Below, one piece after another: positions 36,452 to 45,466 of a stretch of DNA of 64,000 bases. The stretch comes from Microvirga subterranea (lineage in GTDB: Bacteria; Pseudomonadota; Alphaproteobacteria; Rhizobiales; Beijerinckiaceae). Numbering within the stretch: the stretch's first letter is position 1; every line of letters starts with the position of its first letter. The position numbers and the translations under genes are program-made. Under the pieces are notes generated by a model, which saw nothing but the letters and a program-made list of their open reading frames with translations, made no database searches and was not told where the DNA came from. The DNA is taken from positions 186,001 through 250,000 of the forward strand of contig NZ_QQBB01000006.1 of NCBI RefSeq assembly GCF_003350535.1, read 5' to 3'.

Positions 36452-37360
36452 TCAGCTCTGCAAGAACGCCTGCAGCGCCTCCAGCGTCGCGCTCGGGTTC
36501 TCCTCGGCCACGAAATGGCCTGAGGTGATGCCCGTGCCGTGGATTTTCGGCGCAAGGGAGGTGCGCCACACGTCGAGCGGGTGCTCGGCTTGGCCCACGG
36601 GGCCGCTGACCAGATAGAAGTCGCTCCAGATCAGGTAGGTCGGGCAGCCGATCGTTTTACCTGCCTCCAGGTCCGCTTCATCCGCTTCGATGTCGCGGGT
36701 TGCTCCGGCCCGGTAATCCTCGCAGAAGGCATGGATGCGGGTCGGGTCGTTGCAGCTGTCCCGATAGGATTGCAGCGCGCGCCGGTCGAGGAAGGACAGG
36801 TCGCCGGGGGCGGACCACTTGGCGAGGAGCCCTTCGAAATAGGCCAGCGGGTCCTTGCCGATCTCCTGCTCCGGCTTGGGATAGGGCTCGGACAGGAAAC
36901 CCCAGTGGGCGGCCGGGACCTTGCCGGCCTTCATCTGCGCCCAGACATGGAAGGTCGGCAGGATGTCGAGGAGCGCCAGGCGCTCGACGCGCCCCGGATG
37001 GTCGAGGGCGAGCCGGTAGCCGACCCGCGCGCCGCGGTCGTGCCCCGCCACGGCGAAATGCACGTGGCCCAATTCCTCCATCACGGCGACCACGTCGCGG
37101 CCCATGGCGCGTTTCGAGTAGGTCTCGTGGGCGGCGTCGCCCTTCGGGGCGGTCGACCAGCCGTAGCCGCGCAGGTCCATGCAGACGACCTTGTGCGTCT
37201 CGGCCAGCGCCGGGGCGAGGTGGTGCCACATGACGTGAGTCTCAGGAAAACCATGCAGCAGCACGAGCGGAGGGCCGTTGCCCTTCGAGCGCGCGAAGAC
37301 GCGCCCGACCTCCGTGTCGATCCAGTGGGAGTCGAAACCGGGAAACAGATCGTCGCTCAT
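36452..37360 (-). CDS. Alpha/beta hydrolase, haloacetate (fluoroacetate) dehalogenase type
   Basis: 302 residues. The nucleophile is Asp in GHDRGARVGYR, with the two Arg that hold the carboxylate. PAAHWGFLSEPYPKPE supplies the His-Trp that bind the halide, EDYRAG the Tyr, and SGHFVAEENP the catalytic His. The cap is of haloalkane/haloacetate type. These are the residues that mark fluoroacetate dehalogenases, so the enzyme may cleave C-F or C-Cl bonds in haloacetates. A close relative with epoxide hydrolase activity remains possible. It follows purD by 61 nt. Confidence 0.8.
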   Translation of the reverse strand: MSDDLFPGFDSHWIDTEVGRVFARSKGNGPPLVLLHGFPETHVMWHHLAPALAETHKVVCMDLRGYGWSTAPKGDAAHETYSKRAMGRDVVAVMEELGHVHFAVAGHDRGARVGYRLALDHPGRVERLALLDILPTFHVWAQMKAGKVPAAHWGFLSEPYPKPEQEIGKDPLAYFEGLLAKWSAPGDLSFLDRRALQSYRDSCNDPTRIHAFCEDYRAGATRDIEADEADLEAGKTIGCPTYLIWSDFYLVSGPVGQAEHPLDVWRTSLAPKIHGTGITSGHFVAEENPSATLEALQAFLQS

Positions 37361-37421
37361 GAGGGCCGCCTTGCGATGTCGGACTGGTGTTCGTCCTCAT
37401 CTAGCGGAGCCGCGCCGTTCG

Positions 37422-38696
37422 TCAGCCCTCCCGCTCCACGGCGCGCCAGCCGATGTCGCGGCGGCAGAAGCCCTCCGGCCAGTCGATCTTCGAGATGGCC
37501 TCGTAGGCTTTGGCCTGCGCCTCGGTGATCGTGCGGCCCCTGGCCGTCACGTCGAGCACGCGCCCGCCATTGGCGAGGATCCTGTCGCCGTCCTGCTTCG
37601 TGCCGGCGTGGAACACGATCACGCCGTCGAGGGCCTCGGCCGCCTCGATGCCTTTGATCTCCGAGCCCTTCTCGACCGCACCCGGGTAGCCCTTGGCCGC
37701 CATGACCACGGTGAGCGCCGCCTCGGCGCTCCATTGCAGGGAGATGCTGTCGAGCACCCCGTCGCAGGCGGCAAGGAAGGCCGTCACGAGGTCGGATTTG
37801 AGGCGCGGCAGCAGCACCTGAGTCTCGGGGTCGCCGAGGCGGGCGTTGTACTCGATGAGCTGCGGGCCCTTGTCGGTCAGCATCAGGCCCGCATAGAGGA
37901 TCCCCGTATAGGGCGTGTCGCGCGCCTGCATGCCGGCGAGCGTCGGCATGATGATCTCCCGCATCACCCGGTCCTGAAGCGCCGGCGTCAGCACGGCGGC
38001 GGGCGAATAGGCCCCCATGCCGCCCGTGTTCGGCCCCTGGTCCCCGTCGAAGACGCGCTTGTGATCCTGGGCGGTGCCGAACGGGATGGCGGTGCGGCCG
38101 TCGCAGAGGGCGAAGAAGCTCGCCTCCTCGCCGTCGAGAAAGGCCTCGATCACCACCTCGGCGCCTGCGGCCCCGAGGCCTCCGCCGATCATCATGTCGA
38201 TGGCGGCCTCCGCCTCCTCGAAGGAGGTGGCGACCACAACGCCCTTGCCGGCCGCGAGCCCGTCCGCCTTCACGACGATCGGCACCCCGTAATTGCGCAC
38301 ATAGGTCTTGGCGACCTCCGCATCGGTGAAGCGCCGGTAGGCGGCGGTTGGGATGCCGAACTCGGCGCAGAGATCCTTCGTGAAGGCCTTAGAGCCTTCG
38401 AGCTGCGCGGCCGCCTTGCTCGGCCCGAAGACCTTGATCCCGGCAGCCTTGAGGTCGTCCACGAGCCCGGCGACGAGCGGCGCCTCGGGTCCGACGACGA
38501 CGAAATCGACCCCCATGGTGCGGCAGAAGGCGATCACTGCCGGGTGATCCGTCACCTCCACGACGACGTTGGTCCCGTGCTGCGCCGTCCCGGGATTGCC
38601 CGGAGCGATGAACAGCCGGTCGCAGAGCGGGCTCGCCGAAAGGCTCCAGGCCAGCGCATGCTCCCGTCCGCCGGAACCGATGAGAAGAATGTTCAT
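37422..38696 (-). CDS. purD: Phosphoribosylamine--glycine ligase
   Basis: Second step of purine synthesis. 424 residues. Signatures are [31 protein letters not shown], the ATP-grasp region [15 protein letters not shown] and [12 protein letters not shown]. The ATG at 38696 has GGAGG upstream and fits the family start. Other pur genes are not adjacent. Confidence 0.96.
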   Translation of the reverse strand: MNILLIGSGGREHALAWSLSASPLCDRLFIAPGNPGTAQHGTNVVVEVTDHPAVIAFCRTMGVDFVVVGPEAPLVAGLVDDLKAAGIKVFGPSKAAAQLEGSKAFTKDLCAEFGIPTAAYRRFTDAEVAKTYVRNYGVPIVVKADGLAAGKGVVVATSFEEAEAAIDMMIGGGLGAAGAEVVIEAFLDGEEASFFALCDGRTAIPFGTAQDHKRVFDGDQGPNTGGMGAYSPAAVLTPALQDRVMREIIMPTLAGMQARDTPYTGILYAGLMLTDKGPQLIEYNARLGDPETQVLLPRLKSDLVTAFLAACDGVLDSISLQWSAEAALTVVMAAKGYPGAVEKGSEIKGIEAAEALDGVIVFHAGTKQDGDRILANGGRVLDVTARGRTITEAQAKAYEAISKIDWPEGFCRRDIGWRAVEREG

Positions 38697-38817
38697 GCGC
38701 AAGCCCTCCTGTGCCGCTTGGGCTCATAAAGGCTCGGAGTGGTTTCGACTACCCTGAAACAGCACTGGGCCGGGTCCCTGCGGGCCGTCCTGGGTCAGGA
38801 TACGCCTTTTTCAATAT

Positions 38818-38845
38818 GAGGTGCGCTTTGTGAGGTGCGCTTTCC
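38818..38845. repeat. Short tandem duplication
   Basis: The 13-nt unit TGAGGTGCGCTTT occurs twice in tandem (about 14-nt period) directly before the palindromic element. It may reflect slipped-strand copying or the edge of an insertion. Confidence 0.6.
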
Positions 38846-38947
38846 CTCCCCCTAGTGGGGAGGGACCAGGGAGGGGGGTGAGCGATAGCCTATGACGGTC
38901 CTGCGCCGACACCCCCACCTCCACTTCCTCCCCACAAGGGGGAGGAG
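38844..38947. repeat. Intergenic palindromic element
   Basis: Two inverted arms of about 36 nt (38845-38880 and 38910-38945) separated by about 29 nt. The arms read CCTCCCCCT-GTGGGGAGG followed by a GG-rich end; about 29 of 36 positions match. The CTCCCC-GTGGGGAG core resembles dispersed intergenic repeats of Hyphomicrobiales. It lies between purD and the large RTX gene. Confidence 0.65.
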
Positions 38948-38968
38948 AACAGGTCGGCGCCGTCCCCG

Positions 38969-41900
38969 TCACACGAAGAAGAAGTCGGATGCGGAGAGGG
39001 TCGTGCCCTCACCCTTCTGGAGCTTGAGGCTGGCGATCTCCACCATGGCCTTGGAGCCCGACCCGTCCACGTCGAAGTAGAGCTTCTTGGTCCGGGCGTT
39101 GTAGATGAAGAAGTCGTCCTTGTCGGCGGCCTTGTCGCCCACCTTGAAGAAGCTCGCCTTCATCTTCACCGGCTTGTCGAGCGATGCGCCCTTGTTCTTC
39201 AGGGACTTGGCGATGGTCTTGTTGGTGAACACCGCGTCGTCGAAGAAGATGCTGTCGTACTTCGGCCCGAAGTCGAGGATCTGGTCCTTGCTCTTGTTGG
39301 CCAGCGACTTGTTCGGCTTGCCCTTGGCATCGATCAGCTTGGTGTCGAACACGAACGCATCCTGGCTCGTCTTGCCCTTGCCGCCGGTGAGCTTGTCTTT
39401 GCCCTCACCACCCCCGAGCACGTCGTTGCCGGCCTCGCCCCTGAGCGTGTCGTTGCCGCCCCGACCAAGCAGCCGGTCGTTGCCGAGCCCGCCCGAGAGG
39501 CTGTCATTGCCAGCCCCGCCCCAGAACACGTCGTCGGCGGCAGAGCCGGCAGTGACCTCCGGATCGACGTTGAGCACGGTGATGTCGAAGCTCTTGTAGA
39601 CCACATGCGTACCGTCGCTGACCCGAACCTTGATGGTGTGGGCCCGAGCCTGTTCGTAGTCGAGCCTAAACCCATTCTCCACCAGAATCCGGTTGCCATC
39701 GAGCTTGAAGCGCCCGCCTGCACCGTCGAGAAGCTGGTAGGTGAGCGCATCGCCATTCGGGTCAGTCGCCGAGAGCGTGCCCACCGGGGTGCCGGTCGGG
39801 TCGTACTCCTTGACCACCTTCCCGCTCAGCTCCGGAGGCGCCGGAGGGGCGTTGACCGGAGCGGTCGTGTCGTCGTCCAGAATCTTGCCGGTAGCCGTGA
39901 CGTTGGCGCCGATGGTGGCGTTGGTGACGCCCTCCAGGCTGACCGTGAAGGTCTCCTCATCCGGCTCGTCGGAGGAGTCCTTGCTGACCAGGACTGTCAC
40001 CCATGCCTCAAGCGCGCCGTTCGTGAACGCGACCGTACCGGTCGTGCCGGAGAAGTCCTGCGCGTCGGTGTTGCTGTGATTGAGCATCCAGCGGACGGTG
40101 GAGTCGCCGCCGGTGGCGCTGTCGCGGGTGATCTTGAACTTGATCTCCGTCGTGCCGGTCCCGGTGCCCTCGGTCACCGTCTTGGTCAGCGAGTCAGCTG
40201 CAAACCGCACTTCTGGTGCGGCATCCTGGGCCAGAATGTTGAAGGTGTAGGTTACCTCCTTCCTGAGGGACGGATTCGCTCGATCGAAGGCGACCACGAC
40301 GAGTTCTCTGGTGCCCGGGCTTTCGTCGAAGATTTCGTTGTTGGTTCTGATCTGACCGGTATTCTCGTTAATCGAGAAGCCGCCATTCGTGATGAGCAAT
40401 TCGCCATTCACCAGGAACGCGAAGATGTTGTCGGCGTAACCGCTTGCTGCTCCGTCCGGATCCGCCCAGTCGGTATCGACAAGATCAACATTCTCTCCGG
40501 TGACGCCAACGCGGATTGAATGCTGTTGTCCGCCGAAAGTCACTGCCGTCGGTGCTTCGTTCACGTCCCTCACATTGATCGTGAGTTCCTGAACGGCGCT
40601 GTAGGACGTGCGGTCAAAGGCCTTCACATAGACCTTGTAGATCGCACCCGCTTCATAATCGAGGACGCCGCTGGCGATCTTGAGCTCCTTCGTGCTCGGC
40701 TCGATGATGAACTTGCCGTTGGCATTGCCACCGTCGGCTCGGGAATCGTCGAACACGAAGCTGATCCCCGCCGCAGCCGTATCGTCGTCCGTCGCGGTCA
40801 GCGCAGCGGCAAGATCTGTTCCTTCGTCAATCGTGATCTCGATTGCGTCTTCGATCTTCACATTCCTCGGGATGCTGTCCACGACTGTCACGATGGATGT
40901 TGCGGCCCGGTCGAAATCGTCCGTCACGCTGACCCGAATGTCGCGCGCTTCGAACGTGTCGCCAGCCGAACGTGTATAGGTCAGGGCCTGCACCAGTGCT
41001 TCTGCGGCAGCGGCGCTCCCGCCGCTGAGGAACGCGATCTCGATCCGGTCAGCTTGCAAAGTCGTCAGGATACCTTGGGCGACGCCACCGATCTGAATCC
41101 TTCCACCTTCCTGAAGCCCATCCGTAAGGACGATCTCATCGTCCGTCTGAATGCCGAGAAGGTCGCCGGCAACGCCGTCGACCATCTCGACTCTGACCTT
41201 GCGGATCACGTCGCCGTAGGTCACCGCAATGGGCTGGCCTGCATCGAGCAGGGTGGTTGCGCCGGGCGCGACTCCGACGGTATCGCCGTTGAGGTTCGTT
41301 GCCGTGGGTCCGCCCGCTGAGGGAGTGTTGAGGCTGTCATAGATGTTGCTCGCGGCAAAGCCGAGGGCCTCGAGTGCCGTCCTCTGGTCTTGCAGGAGAG
41401 CACCACCGGAGAGCCTAAAGACCGCGTTCCCCGCTCCTGAAGCGAACTGGAGGCGAGACATCGTGCCGGTGGCGTCGAATATCGCGCTGATGTTGCTCAT
41501 GTCGAAAACGAAGACCGGGCTGGTTCCCGACATGTGCTGAATGGAATCGATTCCAGTCAGTGTCTTGCCGCGGAAGTCGAAGTAGCTTCCGCTGAGCCGG
41601 AGGGTGTTGCTTGTCGCTTCCGTTCCGTCCTGCAGGCCGCCGTCGATCCCGAAGAGGGCGAGCAAGTGCGCGCTCCGAAGGCTGAACGTATCTCCCTCCG
41701 CGGAACCGCGAATCGCCTCGACTCCTCGGAGCGTCGAGAAGTTCGAGAGGTCCAGAGTTCCGCCTCCGACGAAATGGAGTGCATCGTTCCCGTTGCCGCC
41801 AGACAGGTTTGCATTTTGCAGCGTGGTCGAGGAGCTGAGAACAAAGACATCGTCGCCAGCCGTGCCCGATATGAGCGTGAGATCCGAGGTGAGAACAATC

Positions 41901-42376
41901 GCATTGTTGGGACTGACGAGAACATTCTTGTCCGCGGCGTAGATTAAAGGAGAGTTCTCGTCTCCGTATGCAAGGGAGACCCTGACGGTTCTCTCCTCCG
42001 CGGTCGGTGTCACCGACGAGGTATTCGTGTAGCTGATCGCACGGAGAGCGGCCGTGACGCTTTCGTTCGTGACGGCAGGGCCGTCGAGCTGAAGAGTCAG
42101 TGCGCCGGTCACTCCATCCCGGCTGGCAAAACCGATATATTGGTTATTGTAATAGATCTCAGGACTCTCGGTGGCGAGATTCAGGGTGATGGGACCTACC
42201 TCCTTGACTTCTAGGAAGTCGAACGTGGGTGTGCCGCTGAACTCGATTAACTCGACCGTAATTGACCGGAGCGGTTCGGCCACTGCATTCCCTGTAATCG
42301 CCGCATCGGCGTCGAGAAGGACGTATTGCCCAGCTTCCGTGCTGACGGATCCGCCGAAGTTGACGATTGCGGCCAT
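38969..42376 (-). CDS. Large secreted RTX protein with cadherin-like and Calx-beta domains
   Basis: 1135 residues, no N-terminal signal peptide. The first about 480 residues are a beta-rich unknown region with an early calcium-repeat-like piece (GGNGNDALHF). A cadherin-like domain follows at about 510-610 (LDYEAGAIYKVYVKAFD), then a Calx-beta domain at about 725-835 (VTEGTGTGTTEIKFKITRD). A second cadherin-like domain lies at about 850-945. Hemolysin-type calcium repeats are at about 955-1005 (GGAGNDSLSGGLGNDRLLG). A C-terminal module (FFIYNARTKKLYFDVDGSGS) ends in DFFFV. This layout fits type I secretion and cell-surface adhesion or matrix. No secretion genes are nearby. Confidence 0.82.
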   Translation of the reverse strand: MAAIVNFGGSVSTEAGQYVLLDADAAITGNAVAEPLRSITVELIEFSGTPTFDFLEVKEVGPITLNLATESPEIYYNNQYIGFASRDGVTGALTLQLDGPAVTNESVTAALRAISYTNTSSVTPTAEERTVRVSLAYGDENSPLIYAADKNVLVSPNNAIVLTSDLTLISGTAGDDVFVLSSSTTLQNANLSGGNGNDALHFVGGGTLDLSNFSTLRGVEAIRGSAEGDTFSLRSAHLLALFGIDGGLQDGTEATSNTLRLSGSYFDFRGKTLTGIDSIQHMSGTSPVFVFDMSNISAIFDATGTMSRLQFASGAGNAVFRLSGGALLQDQRTALEALGFAASNIYDSLNTPSAGGPTATNLNGDTVGVAPGATTLLDAGQPIAVTYGDVIRKVRVEMVDGVAGDLLGIQTDDEIVLTDGLQEGGRIQIGGVAQGILTTLQADRIEIAFLSGGSAAAAEALVQALTYTRSAGDTFEARDIRVSVTDDFDRAATSIVTVVDSIPRNVKIEDAIEITIDEGTDLAAALTATDDDTAAAGISFVFDDSRADGGNANGKFIIEPSTKELKIASGVLDYEAGAIYKVYVKAFDRTSYSAVQELTINVRDVNEAPTAVTFGGQQHSIRVGVTGENVDLVDTDWADPDGAASGYADNIFAFLVNGELLITNGGFSINENTGQIRTNNEIFDESPGTRELVVVAFDRANPSLRKEVTYTFNILAQDAAPEVRFAADSLTKTVTEGTGTGTTEIKFKITRDSATGGDSTVRWMLNHSNTDAQDFSGTTGTVAFTNGALEAWVTVLVSKDSSDEPDEETFTVSLEGVTNATIGANVTATGKILDDDTTAPVNAPPAPPELSGKVVKEYDPTGTPVGTLSATDPNGDALTYQLLDGAGGRFKLDGNRILVENGFRLDYEQARAHTIKVRVSDGTHVVYKSFDITVLNVDPEVTAGSAADDVFWGGAGNDSLSGGLGNDRLLGRGGNDTLRGEAGNDVLGGGEGKDKLTGGKGKTSQDAFVFDTKLIDAKGKPNKSLANKSKDQILDFGPKYDSIFFDDAVFTNKTIAKSLKNKGASLDKPVKMKASFFKVGDKAADKDDFFIYNARTKKLYFDVDGSGSKAMVEIASLKLQKGEGTTLSASDFFFV

Positions 42377-42592
42377 TGGAGGTCTCTTCCTTAATGGAGG
42401 CGGCTCGCGGCCGCGTCGCTATTTGTATTACGTTTTAACGTTACGAAAGGTCCGGCTGCGAAGCAACCCTGAAGGTCCGCAGCCGCGGCCGCTCGCCGCA
42501 CCGTTGCACAAGGGAAACGCTTCCCCGCTATCCCCACCTGACGAACGGGGCGGCCTTGGCAGACCCCCGCCCGACCCGGTACTGTTCTCGGC

Positions 42593-44167
42593 ATGTTCGC
42601 GGAAAAAGCCCCTTCCAACGCCCCCGAATGGTCGGTCTCCGATCTCGCGGGCGCCCTCAAGCGCACCCTCGAGGATGCGTTCGGTCATGTGCGCCTGCGC
42701 GGCGAGGTGTCGGGCTACCGTGGGCCCCATTCGTCGGGGCACGTCTATTTCTGCCTCAAGGACCAGAACGCCCGAATCGATGCGGTGATCTGGAAGGGCT
42801 CCTTTGCCAAGCTGAAGATCCGGCCGGAAGAGGGGATGGAGGTGATCGCCACCGGGCGCATCACCACCTTCCCGGGCTCGTCCAAGTATCAGATCGTGGT
42901 CGAGACGCTGGAGCCCGCCGGCATCGGCGCCCTCATGGCGGTGCTGGAGGAGCGTCGGCGCAAGCTCAACGCGGAAGGGCTCTTCGCGGCCGAGCGCAAG
43001 CGGCGGCTGCCCTATCTGCCGCGGGTGATCGGCGTCGTGACCTCGCCCACCGGCGCTGTGATCCGCGACATCCTGCACCGGCTGGAGGACCGCTTCCCGC
43101 GTCAGGTCCTGGTCTGGCCCGTGCGCGTGCAGGGGGATACCTGCGCGGCTGAGGTGGCGGCTGCGATCCGCGGCTTCAACGCGCTCCAGCCCGGCGGCCG
43201 GGTGCCGCGGCCCGACGTCCTGATCGTCGCCCGCGGCGGCGGCTCGATCGAGGATCTGTGGGGATTCAACGAGGAAATCGTGGTCCGCGCCGCGGCCGAG
43301 AGCGCGATTCCGCTCGTCTCGGCGGTCGGGCACGAGACCGACTGGACCCTGATCGACCACGCGGCCGACGTCCGCGCGCCGACGCCGACGGGCGCCGCCG
43401 AGATGGTGGTGCCGGTGCGCATCGAGCTCATGGCGACCGTCAACGACCTCTCACGCCGCCATGTGGAATCGGTGCTGCGGGTGATCGACCGGCGCCGCTC
43501 CGACCTGCGCGCCACGGCCCGCGCCCTGCCGACGCCGGAGGTCCTGTTCTCGCCCAAGCGCCAGCGGCTCGATCTCGCGGCCACGAAGCTTTACCCAGCC
43601 CTGTCCCGCAATGCCCGCGGGCACGAGGAGCGCCTGCGCCGGCTCGCGACCCAGCTGGCCAACCTGTCGCCGGTGGCCCGCGTCGCCAAGATGCGGGCGC
43701 GGCTCGACGCAGTCGAGGTCCGGCCGCAGGAGGCCATGAAGCGCATCCTCCAGAGCCGCGCCGATAAGCTCGACCATATGCGCCAGCGGCTGGAGGCGGC
43801 CCGCGCGGCGCTGCTGCGGGCCGAGGTGGTGCGGATCGGCCAGCGGCGAGAGCTGGTGACCGGTCTGGCCGAGCGCCTCGGGCCGGCCCTCGAGGGCCAG
43901 ATCGCCCGCAAGGCCGATCGTCTGGAATCCGTGGCCCATCTCTTCGACAGCCTGAACTACAAGTCGGTGCTCAAGCGCGGTTTCGCCCTCGTGCGGGATC
44001 TCGACGGGCAGCCCTTGCGTTCGGCCGATGCGGTTCTGGACGGGCAGGCCCTCGTGCTCGAATTCGCGGACGGCAAGGCGGATGCGACCGGCGGGCGCAT
44101 CGGGACGCGGCCGAAGATCGCCAAGCCCAAGATCGCGCTCGCGGAGGAGCAGGGCGCCCTGTTCTGA
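42593..44167 (+). CDS. xseA: Exodeoxyribonuclease VII large subunit
   Basis: 524 residues. The OB-fold nucleic-acid binding domain is at about 10-110 (VRLRGEVSGYRGPHSSGHVYF). The nuclease domain follows (VTSPTGAVIRDILHR, ARGGGSIEDLWGFNEE, AVGHETDWTL), with a long helical arm to about 450 and the KRGFALVRD motif near the end. With XseB it degrades single-stranded DNA. xseB is not adjacent. A DUF2093 gene follows at 72 nt. Confidence 0.95.
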   Translation: MFAEKAPSNAPEWSVSDLAGALKRTLEDAFGHVRLRGEVSGYRGPHSSGHVYFCLKDQNARIDAVIWKGSFAKLKIRPEEGMEVIATGRITTFPGSSKYQIVVETLEPAGIGALMAVLEERRRKLNAEGLFAAERKRRLPYLPRVIGVVTSPTGAVIRDILHRLEDRFPRQVLVWPVRVQGDTCAAEVAAAIRGFNALQPGGRVPRPDVLIVARGGGSIEDLWGFNEEIVVRAAAESAIPLVSAVGHETDWTLIDHAADVRAPTPTGAAEMVVPVRIELMATVNDLSRRHVESVLRVIDRRRSDLRATARALPTPEVLFSPKRQRLDLAATKLYPALSRNARGHEERLRRLATQLANLSPVARVAKMRARLDAVEVRPQEAMKRILQSRADKLDHMRQRLEAARAALLRAEVVRIGQRRELVTGLAERLGPALEGQIARKADRLESVAHLFDSLNYKSVLKRGFALVRDLDGQPLRSADAVLDGQALVLEFADGKADATGGRIGTRPKIAKPKIALAEEQGALF

Positions 44168-44239
44168 GGTGTCATTGAAAAGACCGGTCCCATGCCCCTA
44201 TGTGAAGGGCAAGCCCTCTAGACATCGGCGATTCAGCGC

Positions 44240-44455
44240 ATGAACAAGCATGAGCGCACCGGCGGCGAGGCCGTGGTGCAATATCTCGACAGCAACCTCA
44301 GGGTCGTGAAGCCCGGAGCCTTCGTGCGCTGCGGCGTCACGGGGCAGCCGATCCCCCTCGACGAGCTCAAGTACTGGAGCGTGGAGCTTCAGGAGGCCTA
44401 TGCGTCGCCCGAGGCGGTGATGATGCGCATCACCGGCAAGGCCCCGTCACGGTGA
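44240..44455 (+). CDS. DUF2093 domain protein
   Basis: This 71-residue protein matches DUF2093: VQYLDSNLRVVKPGAFVRC, VTGQPIPLDELKYWSV and EAYASPEAV. Function unknown; the family is alphaproteobacterial and usually sits beside xseA, as here. Its stop overlaps the convergent lpxK stop by 9 nt. Confidence 0.85.
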   Translation: MNKHERTGGEAVVQYLDSNLRVVKPGAFVRCGVTGQPIPLDELKYWSVELQEAYASPEAVMMRITGKAPSR

Positions 44456-45466
44456 CATGGCGCCGATGCGCCGCTCCTCCACATGGCGGAGGAGGAAATT
44501 GCGGAAGGCGCTCTCGTCCTCAAGGGTGAGCCGCACCGGCAGGGCCATCAGATCCGTCCAACGCTCCGCCAGGTGAGATCCGGCCATGCGGGCAAGGTCC
44601 TTCTCGGTCGTCACCGCCTGAAGTCCCGCGTCCCGCGCCTCTCGTCTCAAGCGCTCGAGATCCACCATCCTGAAGGAATGATGATCCGCGAAGGCATGCA
44701 TGCGCTCGACCGCGGCGCCGCATTCCCGCAGGGTGTCGAAGAATTTTCCCGGCCGGCCGATCCCGGCGAAGGCCAGGACCCGCTTTCCGCGCAGCGACCC
44801 GGCCACGGCCGGATCGGGAGCAAGGCGCCCGAAGAAGGCCCTTTTCCCGTACCGCTCCGCCTCACGGGCGACGGCTTCTCCGGCCGTGCCGCTTCCGATC
44901 ACCAGCACCGCATGAACGGCTCTCCACTGCGCCGCCAGCGGCGCCCGCAGAGGGCCGGAGGGCAGGGGCAGGCCGTTGCCGATGCCGGTCGCACCGTCGA
45001 CCACCGCGATGGCGCAGTCCTTGCGGAGCGATGGGTTCTGCAGGCCGTCGTCCATGACGACGACGGTCGCGCCGATCTCCACGGCAAGCCGCGTTCCGGC
45101 CGGACGGTCGCGGGATACGATGGTGCGCGCGCGGCGGGCGAGCAGCAGCGGTTCGTCGCCCACGTCCGTAGCGGTATGATGGCGTGCGACCTCGATCGGA
45201 CCTGCGAGCTTGCCGCCATAACCCCTGGACAGGAAGGCCGGGCTCTCGCCGGCGGCTCCGAGCAGGTCCGCGACCGCGAGGGCGGTCGGCGTCTTGCCGG
45301 CACCGCCGGCCGTGAAATTGCCGATGCAGATCACCGGCAGCTCGGCCTGTATCCCAGGACGTCTCATACGCCGCCCGGCGATGCCGCCGTAGATCAGGCT
45401 TGCGGGACGAAGAAGGTGCGCGAGGGAAGAGGGCGTTGCCTGCCACCAGAAGGCGGGCGCACGCAT
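44447..45466 (-). CDS. lpxK: Tetraacyldisaccharide 4'-kinase
   Basis: Phosphorylates the lipid A precursor at 4' in the inner membrane. 339 residues. The Walker A loop is GNFTAGGAGKTPTAL, with an N-terminal membrane-binding segment before it; VVMDDGLQNPSL and FAGIGRPGKFFDTL are typical. The ATG overlaps the waaA stop by one base (TGATG). A long in-frame extension upstream to 46798 is antisense-like reading of waaA and is not part of the gene. Confidence 0.94.
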   Translation of the reverse strand: MRAPAFWWQATPSSLAHLLRPASLIYGGIAGRRMRRPGIQAELPVICIGNFTAGGAGKTPTALAVADLLGAAGESPAFLSRGYGGKLAGPIEVARHHTATDVGDEPLLLARRARTIVSRDRPAGTRLAVEIGATVVVMDDGLQNPSLRKDCAIAVVDGATGIGNGLPLPSGPLRAPLAAQWRAVHAVLVIGSGTAGEAVAREAERYGKRAFFGRLAPDPAVAGSLRGKRVLAFAGIGRPGKFFDTLRECGAAVERMHAFADHHSFRMVDLERLRREARDAGLQAVTTEKDLARMAGSHLAERWTDLMALPVRLTLEDESAFRNFLLRHVEERRIGAMSP

